A stretch of 7,161 bases of DNA, taken from contig JAFYGD010000208.1 of NCBI GenBank assembly GCA_017543415.1, positions 1-7,161 of the forward strand. The letters run 5' to 3'. This stretch comes from Eubacterium sp. Lineage in GTDB: Bacteria; Bacillota; Clostridia; Oscillospirales; Acutalibacteraceae. Positions 1-6,618 of the stretch are shown here, in pieces. How positions within the stretch are numbered: the stretch's first letter is position 1; every line of letters begins with the position of its first letter. Below the pieces are notes generated by a model. The model was not told the DNA's origin, made no database searches, and saw only the letters and a list, made by a program, of their open reading frames with translations. The position numbers were made by a program, and so were the translations under genes.

Positions 1-1151
1 ACCGCAAATTCGTAATTTTCGCGGCGCATGGTTTCAATCAGGATTGAAAGGTGTAATTCTCCGCGTCCCGAAACCTTAAAGGTGTCCATGCTGTCCGTTT
101 CTTCAACACGCATTGAAACGTTGGTTTCAACCTCTTTGAAAAGCCTGTCGCGCAGGTTACGCGAGGTAACGTATTTACCCTCTCTGCCTGCGAAAGGTGA
201 ATCGTTAACAATGAAATTCATTGAAATTGTAGGCTCGTCAATTTTAACGAAGGGGAGCGCTTCAATGTGCTCGGGGTCACAGGCGGTTTCACCTATGTTA
301 AGGTCGGGCACGCCGGCAACGCATACAAGGTCGCCGAAGCTTGCTTCAGTGCAGGCAACGCGCTTGAGCCCTTCAAACTGATAAATCTGTGAAAATTTGA
401 TGTTTTCCTGCGTGCCGTCCTGCTTGCAAAGTACGTAGGGCGTGTTAACCCTGATTTTGCCGCGTTCAACCCTGCCTACGCCTATTCTTCCAACGTAATC
501 GTCGTATTCAAGCGAGGAGAAAAGTATTTGCGCAGGGCCTTCAATATCGCCCTCGGGCGAGGGGATGTTTTCAAGGATTGCGTCAAGCAGCGGCCTCATA
601 TCGCCTTCGCGTACGTCAGGGTCAAGCGAGGAGTATCCGCCCCTTGCGGAAGCGTAAACTACGGGAAAATCAATCTGGTCGTCGTCAGCGCCGAGCTCAA
701 TGAAAAGGTCGAGCACCTCGTCAACAACCTCCTCGGGACGCGCGCCGTCGCGGTCAACCTTGTTTACAACAACAAGCGGCGTTTTCTTTAAGCCGAGCGC
801 TTTTTTTAGTACAAAGCGCGTTTGCGGCATACAGCCCTCAAAGGCGTCAACAAGAAGCAGAACGCCGTCAACCATAGTTAAAATACGTTCAACCTCGCCG
901 CCGAAATCAGCATGACCCGGAGTATCAACAATATTTATTTTTGTGTCCTTGTAGTGAATTGAGGTGTTTTTTGAAAGAATGGTAATACCTCTTTCACGCT
1001 CAAGGTCGTTACTGTCCATAACACGTTCTTCAACAATTTCGTTGTCGCGGAAAATACCGCTCTGGTGCAGCATTTCGTCAACAAGAGTTGTTTTGCCGTG
1101 GTCAACGTGGGCAATAATTGCAATGTTTTTAATGTCAGTTCTTTTTGCCAT
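1..1151 (-). CDS. typA: Ribosome-associated GTPase TypA/BipA (partial, C-terminus beyond window)
   Basis: Translational GTPase of the EF-G/LepA superfamily that binds the 70S ribosome and helps ribosome assembly and growth under stress. I translated the first 144 codons base by base and the rest by reading; the frame stays open from the ATG to the left edge, giving 383 codons of a family that is usually about 600 residues. Seen: P-loop AHVDHGKT (residues 14-21), switch I ERERGITI (51-58), DTPGHADF (76-83) and NKVD (130-133). Near the visible end is the TypA-type stretch SPFAGREGKYVTSR, followed by VSGRGELHLSILIE. These separate it from EF-G, LepA and TetM-type proteins. The ATG lies one base after the glnS stop, with a weak AAGAAG site at 1159-1164, so it is probably co-transcribed and partly coupled to glnS. 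Not seen: most of domain V and the TypA-specific C-terminal domain. Confidence 0.96.
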   Translation of the reverse strand, partial: MAKRTDIKNIAIIAHVDHGKTTLVDEMLHQSGIFRDNEIVEERVMDSNDLERERGITILSKNTSIHYKDTKINIVDTPGHADFGGEVERILTMVDGVLLLVDAFEGCMPQTRFVLKKALGLKKTPLVVVNKVDRDGARPEEVVDEVLDLFIELGADDDQIDFPVVYASARGGYSSLDPDVREGDMRPLLDAILENIPSPEGDIEGPAQILFSSLEYDDYVGRIGVGRVERGKIRVNTPYVLCKQDGTQENIKFSQIYQFEGLKRVACTEASFGDLVCVAGVPDLNIGETACDPEHIEALPFVKIDEPTISMNFIVNDSPFAGREGKYVTSRNLRDRLFKEVETNVSMRVEETDSMDTFKVSGRGELHLSILIETMRRENYEFA

Positions 1152-1152
1152 A

Positions 1153-2835
1153 TTAATTCTTCTTGTTAAAAGTATCCTTTAATGCAACTGTTCTGTTAAA
1201 TACAAGGTTATCCTCCGTGCTGTCTGTATCAACGCAGAAATAGCCTGTTCTCATAAACTGGAATTTGTCGCCGGGCTTGCTGTCCTTAAGCGACTTTTCA
1301 AGGTAAGCGCTTACCTTAATGAGCGAATCGGGGTTAAGGTTATCCTCAAAGGAGCTTACTCCCTCCTCATCGCTCGGGTTAGGCACGTTGAAAAGGCGGT
1401 CATAAAGCCTTACTTCAGCTTTTGCGCAGTCGTTTGCGTAAACCCACTGAATTGTTCCTCTTACCTTGCGTCCGTCCGGTGCGTCACCGCCGAAGGTTTC
1501 GGGGTCGTAGGTGCAGTGAACGACGCAAACCTCGCCGTTTTCGTCAAGGTCGTAGCCCGTGCAGGTTACAAAGTAAGCCTTGTAAAGACGAACCTCGTTG
1601 CCTACAAAAAGTCTTCTGTATTTCTTAATTGGCTCAATCATAAAGTCGCCGCGCTCAATGTAAAGCTCTTTGCCGAAGGGGATAGTCCTTTTGCCGAGCT
1701 CGGGGCGGTCGGGATGATATTCAGCCTCAATTTCTTCAACCTTATCCTCGGGATAATTGTCAATAATCAGCTTAATCGGGTCAAGCACAGCCATAGCCCT
1801 CGGCGCGCTTTGATTAAGGCAGTCGCGTACGCAGCTTTCAAGCAGCGCAAAGTCAATTACGCTGTAAGCCTTTGAAACGCCTATTTTTTCACAGAAATCG
1901 CGGATTGCCTCTGCAGGGTATCCGCGCCTTCTCATACCGCTGATTGTTGCCATTCTCGGGTCGTTCCAGCCGTCAACAATGCCGTCCTGAACGAGCTTCA
2001 GGCACTTTCTTTTTGAGGTGAGAGTGTAGTTGAGGTTCATTCTTGCAAACTCAATCTGCCTTGGCTTTTCACCCTCAATACACTCGTTTACAAACCAGTT
2101 GTAAATAGGCCTGTGGTTTTCAAATTCAAGCGAGCAAAGAGAATGTGTAACCTTTTCGCACGCGTCTGAAAGGGGGTGAGCAAAGTCGTACATCGGGTAA
2201 ATGCACCATTTGTCGCCCGTTCTGTGGTGATGCGCGTACATAATGCGGTAAATAATCGGGTCGCGCATATTGAGGTTTGGGGATGACATATCAACCTTTG
2301 CGCGCAGTACCTTGCTGCCGGCTTCAAATTCGCCCTTAGCCATACGCTCAAACAGGTCAAGGTTTTCTTCAATCGGTCTGTCGCGGTAGGGGGAATTTTT
2401 GCCGGGCTCGGTAAGCGTTCCGCGGTATTCCTTAATCTGCTCCGGCGTAAGCTCGTCAACATACGCCTTGCCCTTTTTAATTAGCTTAATTGCACATTCG
2501 TAAAGAAAATCGAAGTAGTCGGAAGCGTAATATACATTGTCGTAATCAAAACCGAGCCACTTGATATCCTCTTCAATAGCCTCAACGTATTCGGTATCCT
2601 CTTTGGTGGGGTTGGTATCGTCAAGGCGGAGGTTACAAATGCCGTTATATTTGTTTTTAACGCCGAAGTTTATGCAAATTGCCTTCGCATGGCCAATGTG
2701 GAGATAGCCGTTCGGCTCGGGCGGGAAACGGGTCTGAACGCGTGAGTAAACGCCGTTTTCCAAATCCTCGTCAATAAAATCGTGAATAAAGTTAGAGGCA
2801 ACTTCCTCTTCGTTTTTAAGTTCGTCAAGCGCCAT
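1153..2835 (-). CDS. glnS: Glutaminyl-tRNA synthetase
   Basis: Class I aminoacyl-tRNA synthetase that charges tRNA-Gln with glutamine in the cytoplasm. The 560 residues match the normal GlnRS length (about 550). Seen: the Rossmann-fold signature [12 protein letters not shown] (38-49, with intact HIGH at 46-49), the tRNA acceptor/ATP-site stretch NLRLDDTNP (68-76), and a KMSKS-loop equivalent LTSKRK (272-277). The loop has Thr where the family usually has Met (MSKRK). The C-terminal half (about 345-560) has the anticodon-binding beta-barrel style of bacterial and eukaryotic GlnRS, for example a GTIQWV segment. PPEPNG rather than PSPTG at the first motif distinguishes it from GluRS. The start is firm: an AGGGAGG site lies 7 bases upstream, inside the last codons of gltX, whose stop is 2 bases before the ATG. 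It is the second gene of the gltX-glnS-typA operon. A functional enzyme is expected. Confidence 0.97.
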   Translation of the reverse strand: MALDELKNEEEVASNFIHDFIDEDLENGVYSRVQTRFPPEPNGYLHIGHAKAICINFGVKNKYNGICNLRLDDTNPTKEDTEYVEAIEEDIKWLGFDYDNVYYASDYFDFLYECAIKLIKKGKAYVDELTPEQIKEYRGTLTEPGKNSPYRDRPIEENLDLFERMAKGEFEAGSKVLRAKVDMSSPNLNMRDPIIYRIMYAHHHRTGDKWCIYPMYDFAHPLSDACEKVTHSLCSLEFENHRPIYNWFVNECIEGEKPRQIEFARMNLNYTLTSKRKCLKLVQDGIVDGWNDPRMATISGMRRRGYPAEAIRDFCEKIGVSKAYSVIDFALLESCVRDCLNQSAPRAMAVLDPIKLIIDNYPEDKVEEIEAEYHPDRPELGKRTIPFGKELYIERGDFMIEPIKKYRRLFVGNEVRLYKAYFVTCTGYDLDENGEVCVVHCTYDPETFGGDAPDGRKVRGTIQWVYANDCAKAEVRLYDRLFNVPNPSDEEGVSSFEDNLNPDSLIKVSAYLEKSLKDSKPGDKFQFMRTGYFCVDTDSTEDNLVFNRTVALKDTFNKKN

Positions 2836-2837
2836 AT

Positions 2838-4493
2838 TTATGCCTCCCTGTAATAGTCAAGAGCTTTTTCAAGCCTTTCCTTAACCGTTTTTTCACCGAG
2901 CAGCGCCGTTATTTCATAAAGGTCGGGCGTGTTTGTTCTGCCCGTCAGCGCAACGCGGATTATTGTTGAAACGTCGCCTACGTGACCTTCAAATTTTTCG
3001 GGCTCCGCCTTGTATTCCTTAACGTTCGGGGTGCAGCCAACGCCTTCGCACATACCCTTGATTCTTTCAAACCATTCGTCCTTTGTGTCGTTAAGGTTTA
3101 CGGTGTCAATATATTTTTCTATTACCTTTACTGCAAGAGCGGGGGTTGCGTTGCCCGTAAGCTCGTAGCAGGGGGTAAAGGTTTCATCGTACATATAGCT
3201 GAGGTATTCGGGAATATCGCTCCACTTTGCAATATCCTTACGCGGTTTTTTGTTTTCACGGTCAATGTTAAGAATTGCCGTTGCGCGCGCCGTATCCTTT
3301 TCGTAAAGCGATGCAAGCTCTGCGTTATATTCCTTTGCCCATTCGTATGAAAGGCTGAATACCTTTTCAGCGCTCATTTTACATATTACGTTTTTGGAAA
3401 CGTCATTGAGCTTTGCCATATCGAACAGCGCTCCCGAAACGCTCATCTTTTTAAGGTTGAACGGGAATTTTTCAATGTCCTCGTTTTGGTTCATCCTGCG
3501 CCAGTCCTCAAAGTTTGAGTTGGCAAGGGTGAGCATGTATTCGTTAACGCTTTCGCTCGGATAACCCTGTTCGGCGTAGTAGGTAACCGCCGCTTCGGGG
3601 TCTTTTCTCTTTGAAAGCTTGCGCTTTCCGCCGTCCTCTTCCTTCATAATCGGCGCAATATGCGCGTATTTCGGCGGCTTAAAGCCGAGCACTCTGAAAA
3701 GCTGAAGGTGAATAGGAGTTGAAGCAATCCATTCGTCGCCCCTTGTAACGTGGGTTGTGCGCATAAGGTGGTCGTCAATTGCGTGCGCAAAATGGTAGGT
3801 CGGTATACCGTCCGATTTAAGAAGAACAACGTCCTGAACGTTTTCGGGCATTTCAATTTTGCCCTTAATCATATCGTCAAAAAAGCACTTGCCCTCAAGG
3901 CTTCCCGGGGATTTAAGGCGAAGAGTCCAGCTTTCGCCGTTATTAATCCTGCGCTCAATTTCCTCATAGCTGAGGTCGCGGTGCTTTGCGTATTTGCCCC
4001 ATATACCCTTAATGCTTTCGTTTTCCTGGGTAGCTCTTATTTCGTCAAGCTCCTCTGCGCTCATAAAGCAGGGATATGCAAGTCCCTGTTCAACAAGGCG
4101 CTTTGCGAATGCCTGGTATATTTCTTTTCTCTGCCTCTGGTAGTACGGACCGTAAACGCCTTTTTCCTCGCCTTCGCCTATAACGCCTTCGTCCGGAACA
4201 ATACCGTAAACGGAAAGCCCTTTGAGCATAACCTCAATAGCACCTTCAACCTTGCGCTTCTGGTCGGTATCCTCAACGCGAACGTAAAAAACGCCGTCCG
4301 TGCTTTTTGCCGTCTTGTATGCAACAAGGCAGGAAAACAGGTTTCCGAAGTGAAGAAAGCCCGTCGGGCTCGGTGCAAAACGCGTTACCCTTGCGCCCTC
4401 TTTAAGCCCTCTTGCGGGGAATAATTCCTCGTAGTATTCGGGGGTTTTATCAATGCTGCCGAAAAGCAGTTCTGCAAGCTTTAAGTTATCCAT
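2838..4493 (-). CDS. gltX: Glutamyl-tRNA synthetase (long clostridial form)
   Basis: Class I synthetase that charges tRNA-Glu with glutamate; Glu-tRNA also feeds tetrapyrrole synthesis in bacteria that use the C5 route. Seen: [13 protein letters not shown] (39-51, HIGH variant HFGN), RVEDTDQKR (72-80), the RGDEW motif (251-255) and KLSKRK (292-297, KMSKS variant). The 551 residues exceed the roughly 480 of the common bacterial enzyme but fit the long form I recall from Clostridia, which shares the phrases [12 protein letters not shown] and SVSGALFD. The zinc-site region is reduced: PCFMS (141-145) keeps only one of the usual Cys-x-Cys pair. The ATG at 4493-4491 has AGGTGA at 4502-4497 just upstream. 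First gene of the operon, divergent from the phage-like cassette. Because the neighbouring glnS is present, this enzyme is probably discriminating (tRNA-Glu only), but that is inference. Confidence 0.97.
   Translation of the reverse strand: MDNLKLAELLFGSIDKTPEYYEELFPARGLKEGARVTRFAPSPTGFLHFGNLFSCLVAYKTAKSTDGVFYVRVEDTDQKRKVEGAIEVMLKGLSVYGIVPDEGVIGEGEEKGVYGPYYQRQRKEIYQAFAKRLVEQGLAYPCFMSAEELDEIRATQENESIKGIWGKYAKHRDLSYEEIERRINNGESWTLRLKSPGSLEGKCFFDDMIKGKIEMPENVQDVVLLKSDGIPTYHFAHAIDDHLMRTTHVTRGDEWIASTPIHLQLFRVLGFKPPKYAHIAPIMKEEDGGKRKLSKRKDPEAAVTYYAEQGYPSESVNEYMLTLANSNFEDWRRMNQNEDIEKFPFNLKKMSVSGALFDMAKLNDVSKNVICKMSAEKVFSLSYEWAKEYNAELASLYEKDTARATAILNIDRENKKPRKDIAKWSDIPEYLSYMYDETFTPCYELTGNATPALAVKVIEKYIDTVNLNDTKDEWFERIKGMCEGVGCTPNVKEYKAEPEKFEGHVGDVSTIIRVALTGRTNTPDLYEITALLGEKTVKERLEKALDYYREA
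2843..2849 (-). promoter_or_regulatory. Ribosome binding site of glnS
   Basis: On the minus strand this reads AGGGAGG, followed by a 7-base spacer and the glnS ATG. It lies inside the last codons of gltX, so ribosomes finishing gltX end over it. This fixes the glnS start and suggests coupled synthesis of the two synthetases. Confidence 0.85.
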
Positions 4494-4522
4494 AATTCAC
4501 CTACTAAAAAATTAGTCATAAT

Positions 4523-4551
4523 ATTATGCCATAATTTTGCAAATTATTCAA
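4523..4551 (-). promoter_or_regulatory. Candidate sigma-A promoter of the gltX-glnS-typA operon
   Basis: Read on the minus strand: TTGAAT (4551-4546), a 17-base spacer, then CATAAT (4528-4523) with TG one base upstream, giving an extended -10 TGGCATAAT. The predicted transcript would start near 4516, leaving a leader of about 20 bases before the gltX ATG. A perfect TATAAT on the same strand (4562-4557) has no good -35 partner and could be a second promoter or chance in AT-rich DNA. Confidence 0.5.
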
Positions 4552-4626
4552 TATAAATTATACATTTTATTAATAATTATTTATGTTTTTAATTACTCAT
4601 ATATTGTAAAAATGCTTTTTCTTTTA

Positions 4627-4655
4627 TTGACAGATGTGTTTTTACCGCCTAATGT
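4627..4655 (+). promoter_or_regulatory. Candidate promoter of the phage-like cassette
   Basis: A perfect TTGACA (4627-4632), a 17-base spacer, then TAATGT (4650-4655), which matches the -10 consensus at its first, second and last positions only. The predicted start is about 4660-4663, at the foot of the hairpin described at 4660-4703. The strong -35 argues for host sigma-A use; the weak -10 is the reason for moderate confidence. Confidence 0.45.
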
Positions 4656-4659
4656 TAAA

Positions 4660-4703
4660 ACCGCCCTTGCAGGTGTGGCGCTTTTGCGGGGGCGGTATTT
4701 TTT
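4660..4703 (+). terminator. Terminator-like hairpin in the cassette leader
   Basis: The arm ACCGCCCTTGCAGG (4660-4673) pairs with TTTTGCGGGGGCGGT (most of 4683-4696). This gives about 14 consecutive pairs including four G-U wobbles, a loop of about 9 bases at 4674-4682, and then ATTTTTTA. That is the form of a Rho-independent terminator on the plus strand. It ends only 8 bases before the ribosome binding site of the next gene, which is unusual for an ordinary terminator. It could be a leader attenuator, a 5' stabilising hairpin, or an insulator; on the minus strand the stem is followed by only four T's. Geometry is read from the sequence, function is inferred. Confidence 0.65.
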
Positions 4704-4710
4704 ATTTGTG

Positions 4711-4716
4711 AGGTGA
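4711..4716 (+). promoter_or_regulatory. Ribosome binding site deciding a TTG start
   Basis: AGGTGA matches the distal part of the canonical AGGAGGTGA. It is 5 bases before TTG at 4722. The alternative GTG at 4713 lies inside this site and has no ribosome binding site of its own, so TTG 4722 is preferred. Confidence 0.6.
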
Positions 4717-4721
4717 AATTT

Positions 4722-5531
4722 TTGAATATTTCATTTAAAGTTGAAAACCAGCTGATTGAACGGACTGACGAAATGACGGTAGTTGCCGATTCGCGCAACT
4801 ATCTTTATGCAGACTTTGAATTCAGTCCGGAATGGACGGGAACCGTTACAGCCGTTTTTAAAAACGAAGGCGTTTCCTATACTGCCGTGCTTGATTCGGA
4901 AAATAAGTGCGCCGTTCCGTGGGAGGTTATTACAGAAGGTCGCTTCAGCGTTTCCTGCTTCTGCGGCAACAGAATTACGGCAAACAGAGCTTACGTTGAT
5001 GTGCTTCCCTCGGGTTATGAGGAGGGCGAAACTCCTGCCGAGCCGACTCCCGACGCCTATGCAAATATGGTAAGCATATTTGAAGGAGCCTCGCAAAAGG
5101 CGGACGCGGTTTATACAGCCTACCGAAACGGCGAGCTTAAAGGCGAAAAGGGAGACAAAGGCGACAGGGGAGAAACCGGAGCCTTTTTTCACCGCTATTC
5201 CCTTCAGGAAACGCAGGTGGGAGAATGGATTGACGGAAAGCCGGTTTATGAGCTTACGTTTCATTTAAACATTACCGAATCCACAGAGCTGGACATAAGC
5301 AGCCTTAAAATTGATACTGTAGTTCAGATTCAGTCACTCAATACTATTGAAGGCGTGGTTTCCGGCGACTATCGTATTAATAACAGAGATTATGTCGGAA
5401 CAACCGTTGAATACGGAACAAACCTTTTGTTTGTCGCAATAGGAAACAATACTATTCCCGAGGGAGAGTCTGCAGAATTAATAATTGTAATACGCTACAC
5501 AAAAACAACCGATACGGCGGTGAGCGGATGA
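4722..5531 (+). CDS. Phage fibre/baseplate-like protein with short collagen-like segment
   Basis: 269 residues from TTG 4722, or 272 from GTG 4713. Three parts are visible. Residues 1 to about 96 form a beta-rich N-terminal domain with a W..TVTAVFKN phrase and a VPWEVI...GRFSVS phrase. Such a domain, closed by SGYxEGxxPxxPTPDxY (97 onward), is what I recall from clostridial prophage structural proteins next to lysis genes. A short helical linker follows, then five Gly-X-Y triplets starting GEKGDKGDRGETG (141-153), typical of phage fibre shafts. Residues about 156-269 are a beta-rich C-terminal domain I do not recognise, possibly a receptor-binding or trimerisation tip. No signal peptide is seen. 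It overlaps the next gene by ATGA, so it is translated with the membrane and lysis proteins. The phage-fibre role is inference from architecture and context; whether it binds phage particles, the cell wall or something else is open. Confidence 0.72.
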   Translation: MNISFKVENQLIERTDEMTVVADSRNYLYADFEFSPEWTGTVTAVFKNEGVSYTAVLDSENKCAVPWEVITEGRFSVSCFCGNRITANRAYVDVLPSGYEEGETPAEPTPDAYANMVSIFEGASQKADAVYTAYRNGELKGEKGDKGDRGETGAFFHRYSLQETQVGEWIDGKPVYELTFHLNITESTELDISSLKIDTVVQIQSLNTIEGVVSGDYRINNRDYVGTTVEYGTNLLFVAIGNNTIPEGESAELIIVIRYTKTTDTAVSG

Positions 5532-5770
5532 CGAATGAAATAATCATCGGCGGTATGTCGCTGATAGGTACGGTAATAGGTACCTTTGGCGGAATTATGG
5601 CTGCCAACAGGCTGTCTAATTACCGAATTGAGCAGCTTGAAAAGAAGGTGGACAAGCACAACAATCTTATTGACAGGATGTATAAGCTTGAGGAAAAAAC
5701 AGGCCTTCTTGAACAGGCGCAAAAGGTAACCGACCACAGAATTGACGATTTGGAAAGGGGAAGCTTATGA
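5528..5770 (+). CDS. Small membrane-anchored coiled-coil protein of phage lysis cassettes
   Basis: 80 residues. An N-terminal hydrophobic, glycine-rich segment (about 5-26, with G14, G18, G21 and G22 in a helix-packing pattern) is followed by a charged heptad-like helix (about 33-77) containing EQLEKKVDKHNNLIDR and ending HRIDDLER. This layout, and especially the KKVDKHN phrase, is what I recall from small unnamed proteins beside holin and endolysin genes in Firmicute phages. It resembles the XhlA haemolysin-like group, although XhlA has its membrane segment at the C-terminus. Both junctions are ATGA overlaps (5528-5531 and 5767-5770). GGTGA at 5519-5523 supplies the ribosome binding site. 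A likely role is helping the holin or lysis timing at the cytoplasmic membrane; this is inferred from position and topology, not shown. Confidence 0.72.
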   Translation: MTNEIIIGGMSLIGTVIGTFGGIMAANRLSNYRIEQLEKKVDKHNNLIDRMYKLEEKTGLLEQAQKVTDHRIDDLERGSL

Positions 5771-6582
5771 GGTTCACAAAAGAAACTTTTATACGAATGC
5801 TCAAAACCTTTGTTCAGGCGGTTGCGGCTTACGCACTTGTTGAAATAAAGGCGGGAGTTGATTTGGGTAACAAAGAGGTATTAAAAGGCTTTGTTATAGG
5901 GCTTATTGCCTCGGGGCTTGCAGCGGTTATGAACCTTAAAAAGCCCGAGGAATGCGGCTCCGGCGCAGGGATGAGCGTTGATTTGTTTATTGAAAAATAT
6001 TTAGGTAAAAGCACGGATTACGACGGCGTTTACGGTACGCAGTGCGTTGACCTTGCAAAGCTTTATATTGACAGGGTTATGGGCGTAACGCCGCGCTCAA
6101 TAGGCAACGCCCACTGCTATTTTGACGATTTTGAAAACACTTATCTTAAAAAGTATTTCAAAAAAATTCCGTATAAAAAGGGCGTTAAATCAAAAAAGGG
6201 CGACCTTGTTGTGTGGGGTAAATACTACAACGGCGTTTCAGAATGCGGACATATTGCACTTGCTTCGGGTGAGCAGAACGAGTATTCAATTACAACCTAC
6301 GACCAGAACTGGAACGGAAAGGAAATGAAAAAGGTTATTCATCCCGTCAGCGGCGTTGCGGGCTTTTTAAGACCTTTGAACTCAATTCCCGTTTACTTTA
6401 AAAAATGCAAAAAAGGCTTCGTTTCCATAGCGGACGCGCTTGAAAGCATAGGTGAAAACAAGGACTATTCCTACCGTAAGCGCATAGCCGAGGTCAACGG
6501 CATCAAGGCTTATAAAGGCGCTCCTGCCCAGAACCTGAAAATGCTTAAGCTGCTTAAAAAGGGAAGGCTAATCAAGCCGTAA
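5767..6582 (+). CDS. Holin-like/CHAP endolysin fusion with C-terminal wall-binding-type domain
   Basis: 271 residues in three parts. Residues 1 to about 58 have two membrane segments (about 12-26 and 38-56) joined by a short charged turn, with a TFVQA phrase and a closing MNLKKPE; this resembles holins of the phage r1t type. Residues about 70-203 are a CHAP cysteine amidase/peptidase: Cys93 in TQCVDLAK, His162 in CGHIALA, and Asp179/Asn181 in YDQNW (the first is usually Glu). Residues about 215-271 match a C-terminal domain I recall from clostridial wall hydrolases, with ADALESIG...YRKRIAEVNGI and a terminal LLKKGRLIKP. Predicted to cut peptide cross-links or the amide bond of peptidoglycan. 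No signal peptide; the N-terminal segments could anchor it. AAGGGG at 5755-5760, six bases before the ATG, fixes the start. An in-frame ATG at 5971 (Met69) could give a soluble 203-residue form, but its ribosome binding site is poor. Confidence 0.88.
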   Translation: MRFTKETFIRMLKTFVQAVAAYALVEIKAGVDLGNKEVLKGFVIGLIASGLAAVMNLKKPEECGSGAGMSVDLFIEKYLGKSTDYDGVYGTQCVDLAKLYIDRVMGVTPRSIGNAHCYFDDFENTYLKKYFKKIPYKKGVKSKKGDLVVWGKYYNGVSECGHIALASGEQNEYSITTYDQNWNGKEMKKVIHPVSGVAGFLRPLNSIPVYFKKCKKGFVSIADALESIGENKDYSYRKRIAEVNGIKAYKGAPAQNLKMLKLLKKGRLIKP

Positions 6583-6591
6583 TTTTCCCTT
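6557..6591 (-). terminator. Weak inverted repeat at the end of the cassette
   Basis: AAGGGAA (6559-6565) pairs with TTCCCTT (6585-6591), with an inner GGCT/AGCC stem (6566-6569 with 6575-6578) and a bulge. On the plus strand no T tract follows the stem, so it is a poor terminator for the cassette. On the minus strand the stem is followed by TTTTT, so it may stop antisense transcription. The cassette may simply read through into the next gene. Confidence 0.25.
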
Positions 6592-6618
6592 GTATTGTAA
6601 GCGCTCTTATGATATTAT
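6590..6618 (+). promoter_or_regulatory. Candidate promoter of the ECF S-component gene
   Basis: TTGTAT (6590-6595), a 17-base spacer, then TATTAT (6613-6618) with TG one base upstream (6610-6611), an extended -10. The predicted start is about 6625, leaving a leader of about 25 bases, too short for a riboswitch. This gives the transporter gene its own transcription, separate from the phage-like cassette. Confidence 0.6.

Larger units (their letters stand above)
4494..4721. other. Divergent intergenic control region
   Basis: Spacer of about 220 bases between gltX (leftward) and the phage-like cassette (rightward). Positions 4503-4626 are very AT-rich with many TAATTA/ATAAT-like words. The rest is a GC-rich hairpin before the cassette. 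No ORF, tRNA or recognisable riboswitch was seen. Candidate promoters and the hairpin are listed separately. Confidence 0.8.

Noticed and set aside
528..791. Plus-strand ORFs opposite typA (28-381, 528-791, 700-915, 964-1182)
   Set aside because: They are antisense to the TypA frame, which carries all GTPase motifs and stays open for the full 1151 bases.
1516..1875. 119-codon plus-strand ORF opposite glnS
   Set aside because: Antisense to a well-supported synthetase, with no start signals or known motifs.
3750..4424. 224-codon plus-strand ORF antisense to gltX
   Set aside because: It lies wholly within gltX on the other strand, has no ribosome binding site, and its translation is hydrophobic/basic with no recognisable domain; a shadow of the codon use of gltX.
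4557..4562. Perfect TATAAT on the minus strand upstream of gltX
   Set aside because: No acceptable -35 box at 16-18 bases; likely chance in AT-rich DNA, though a second promoter cannot be excluded.
4494..4721. T-box leader or tRNA gene in the gltX upstream region
   Set aside because: The predicted leader of gltX is about 20 bases, with no T-box consensus or cloverleaf seen on either strand.
4731..5264. 177-codon minus-strand ORF under the fibre-like gene
   Set aside because: It is antisense to a gene with good domain structure and coupling to its neighbour; no ribosome binding site and no recognisable motifs.
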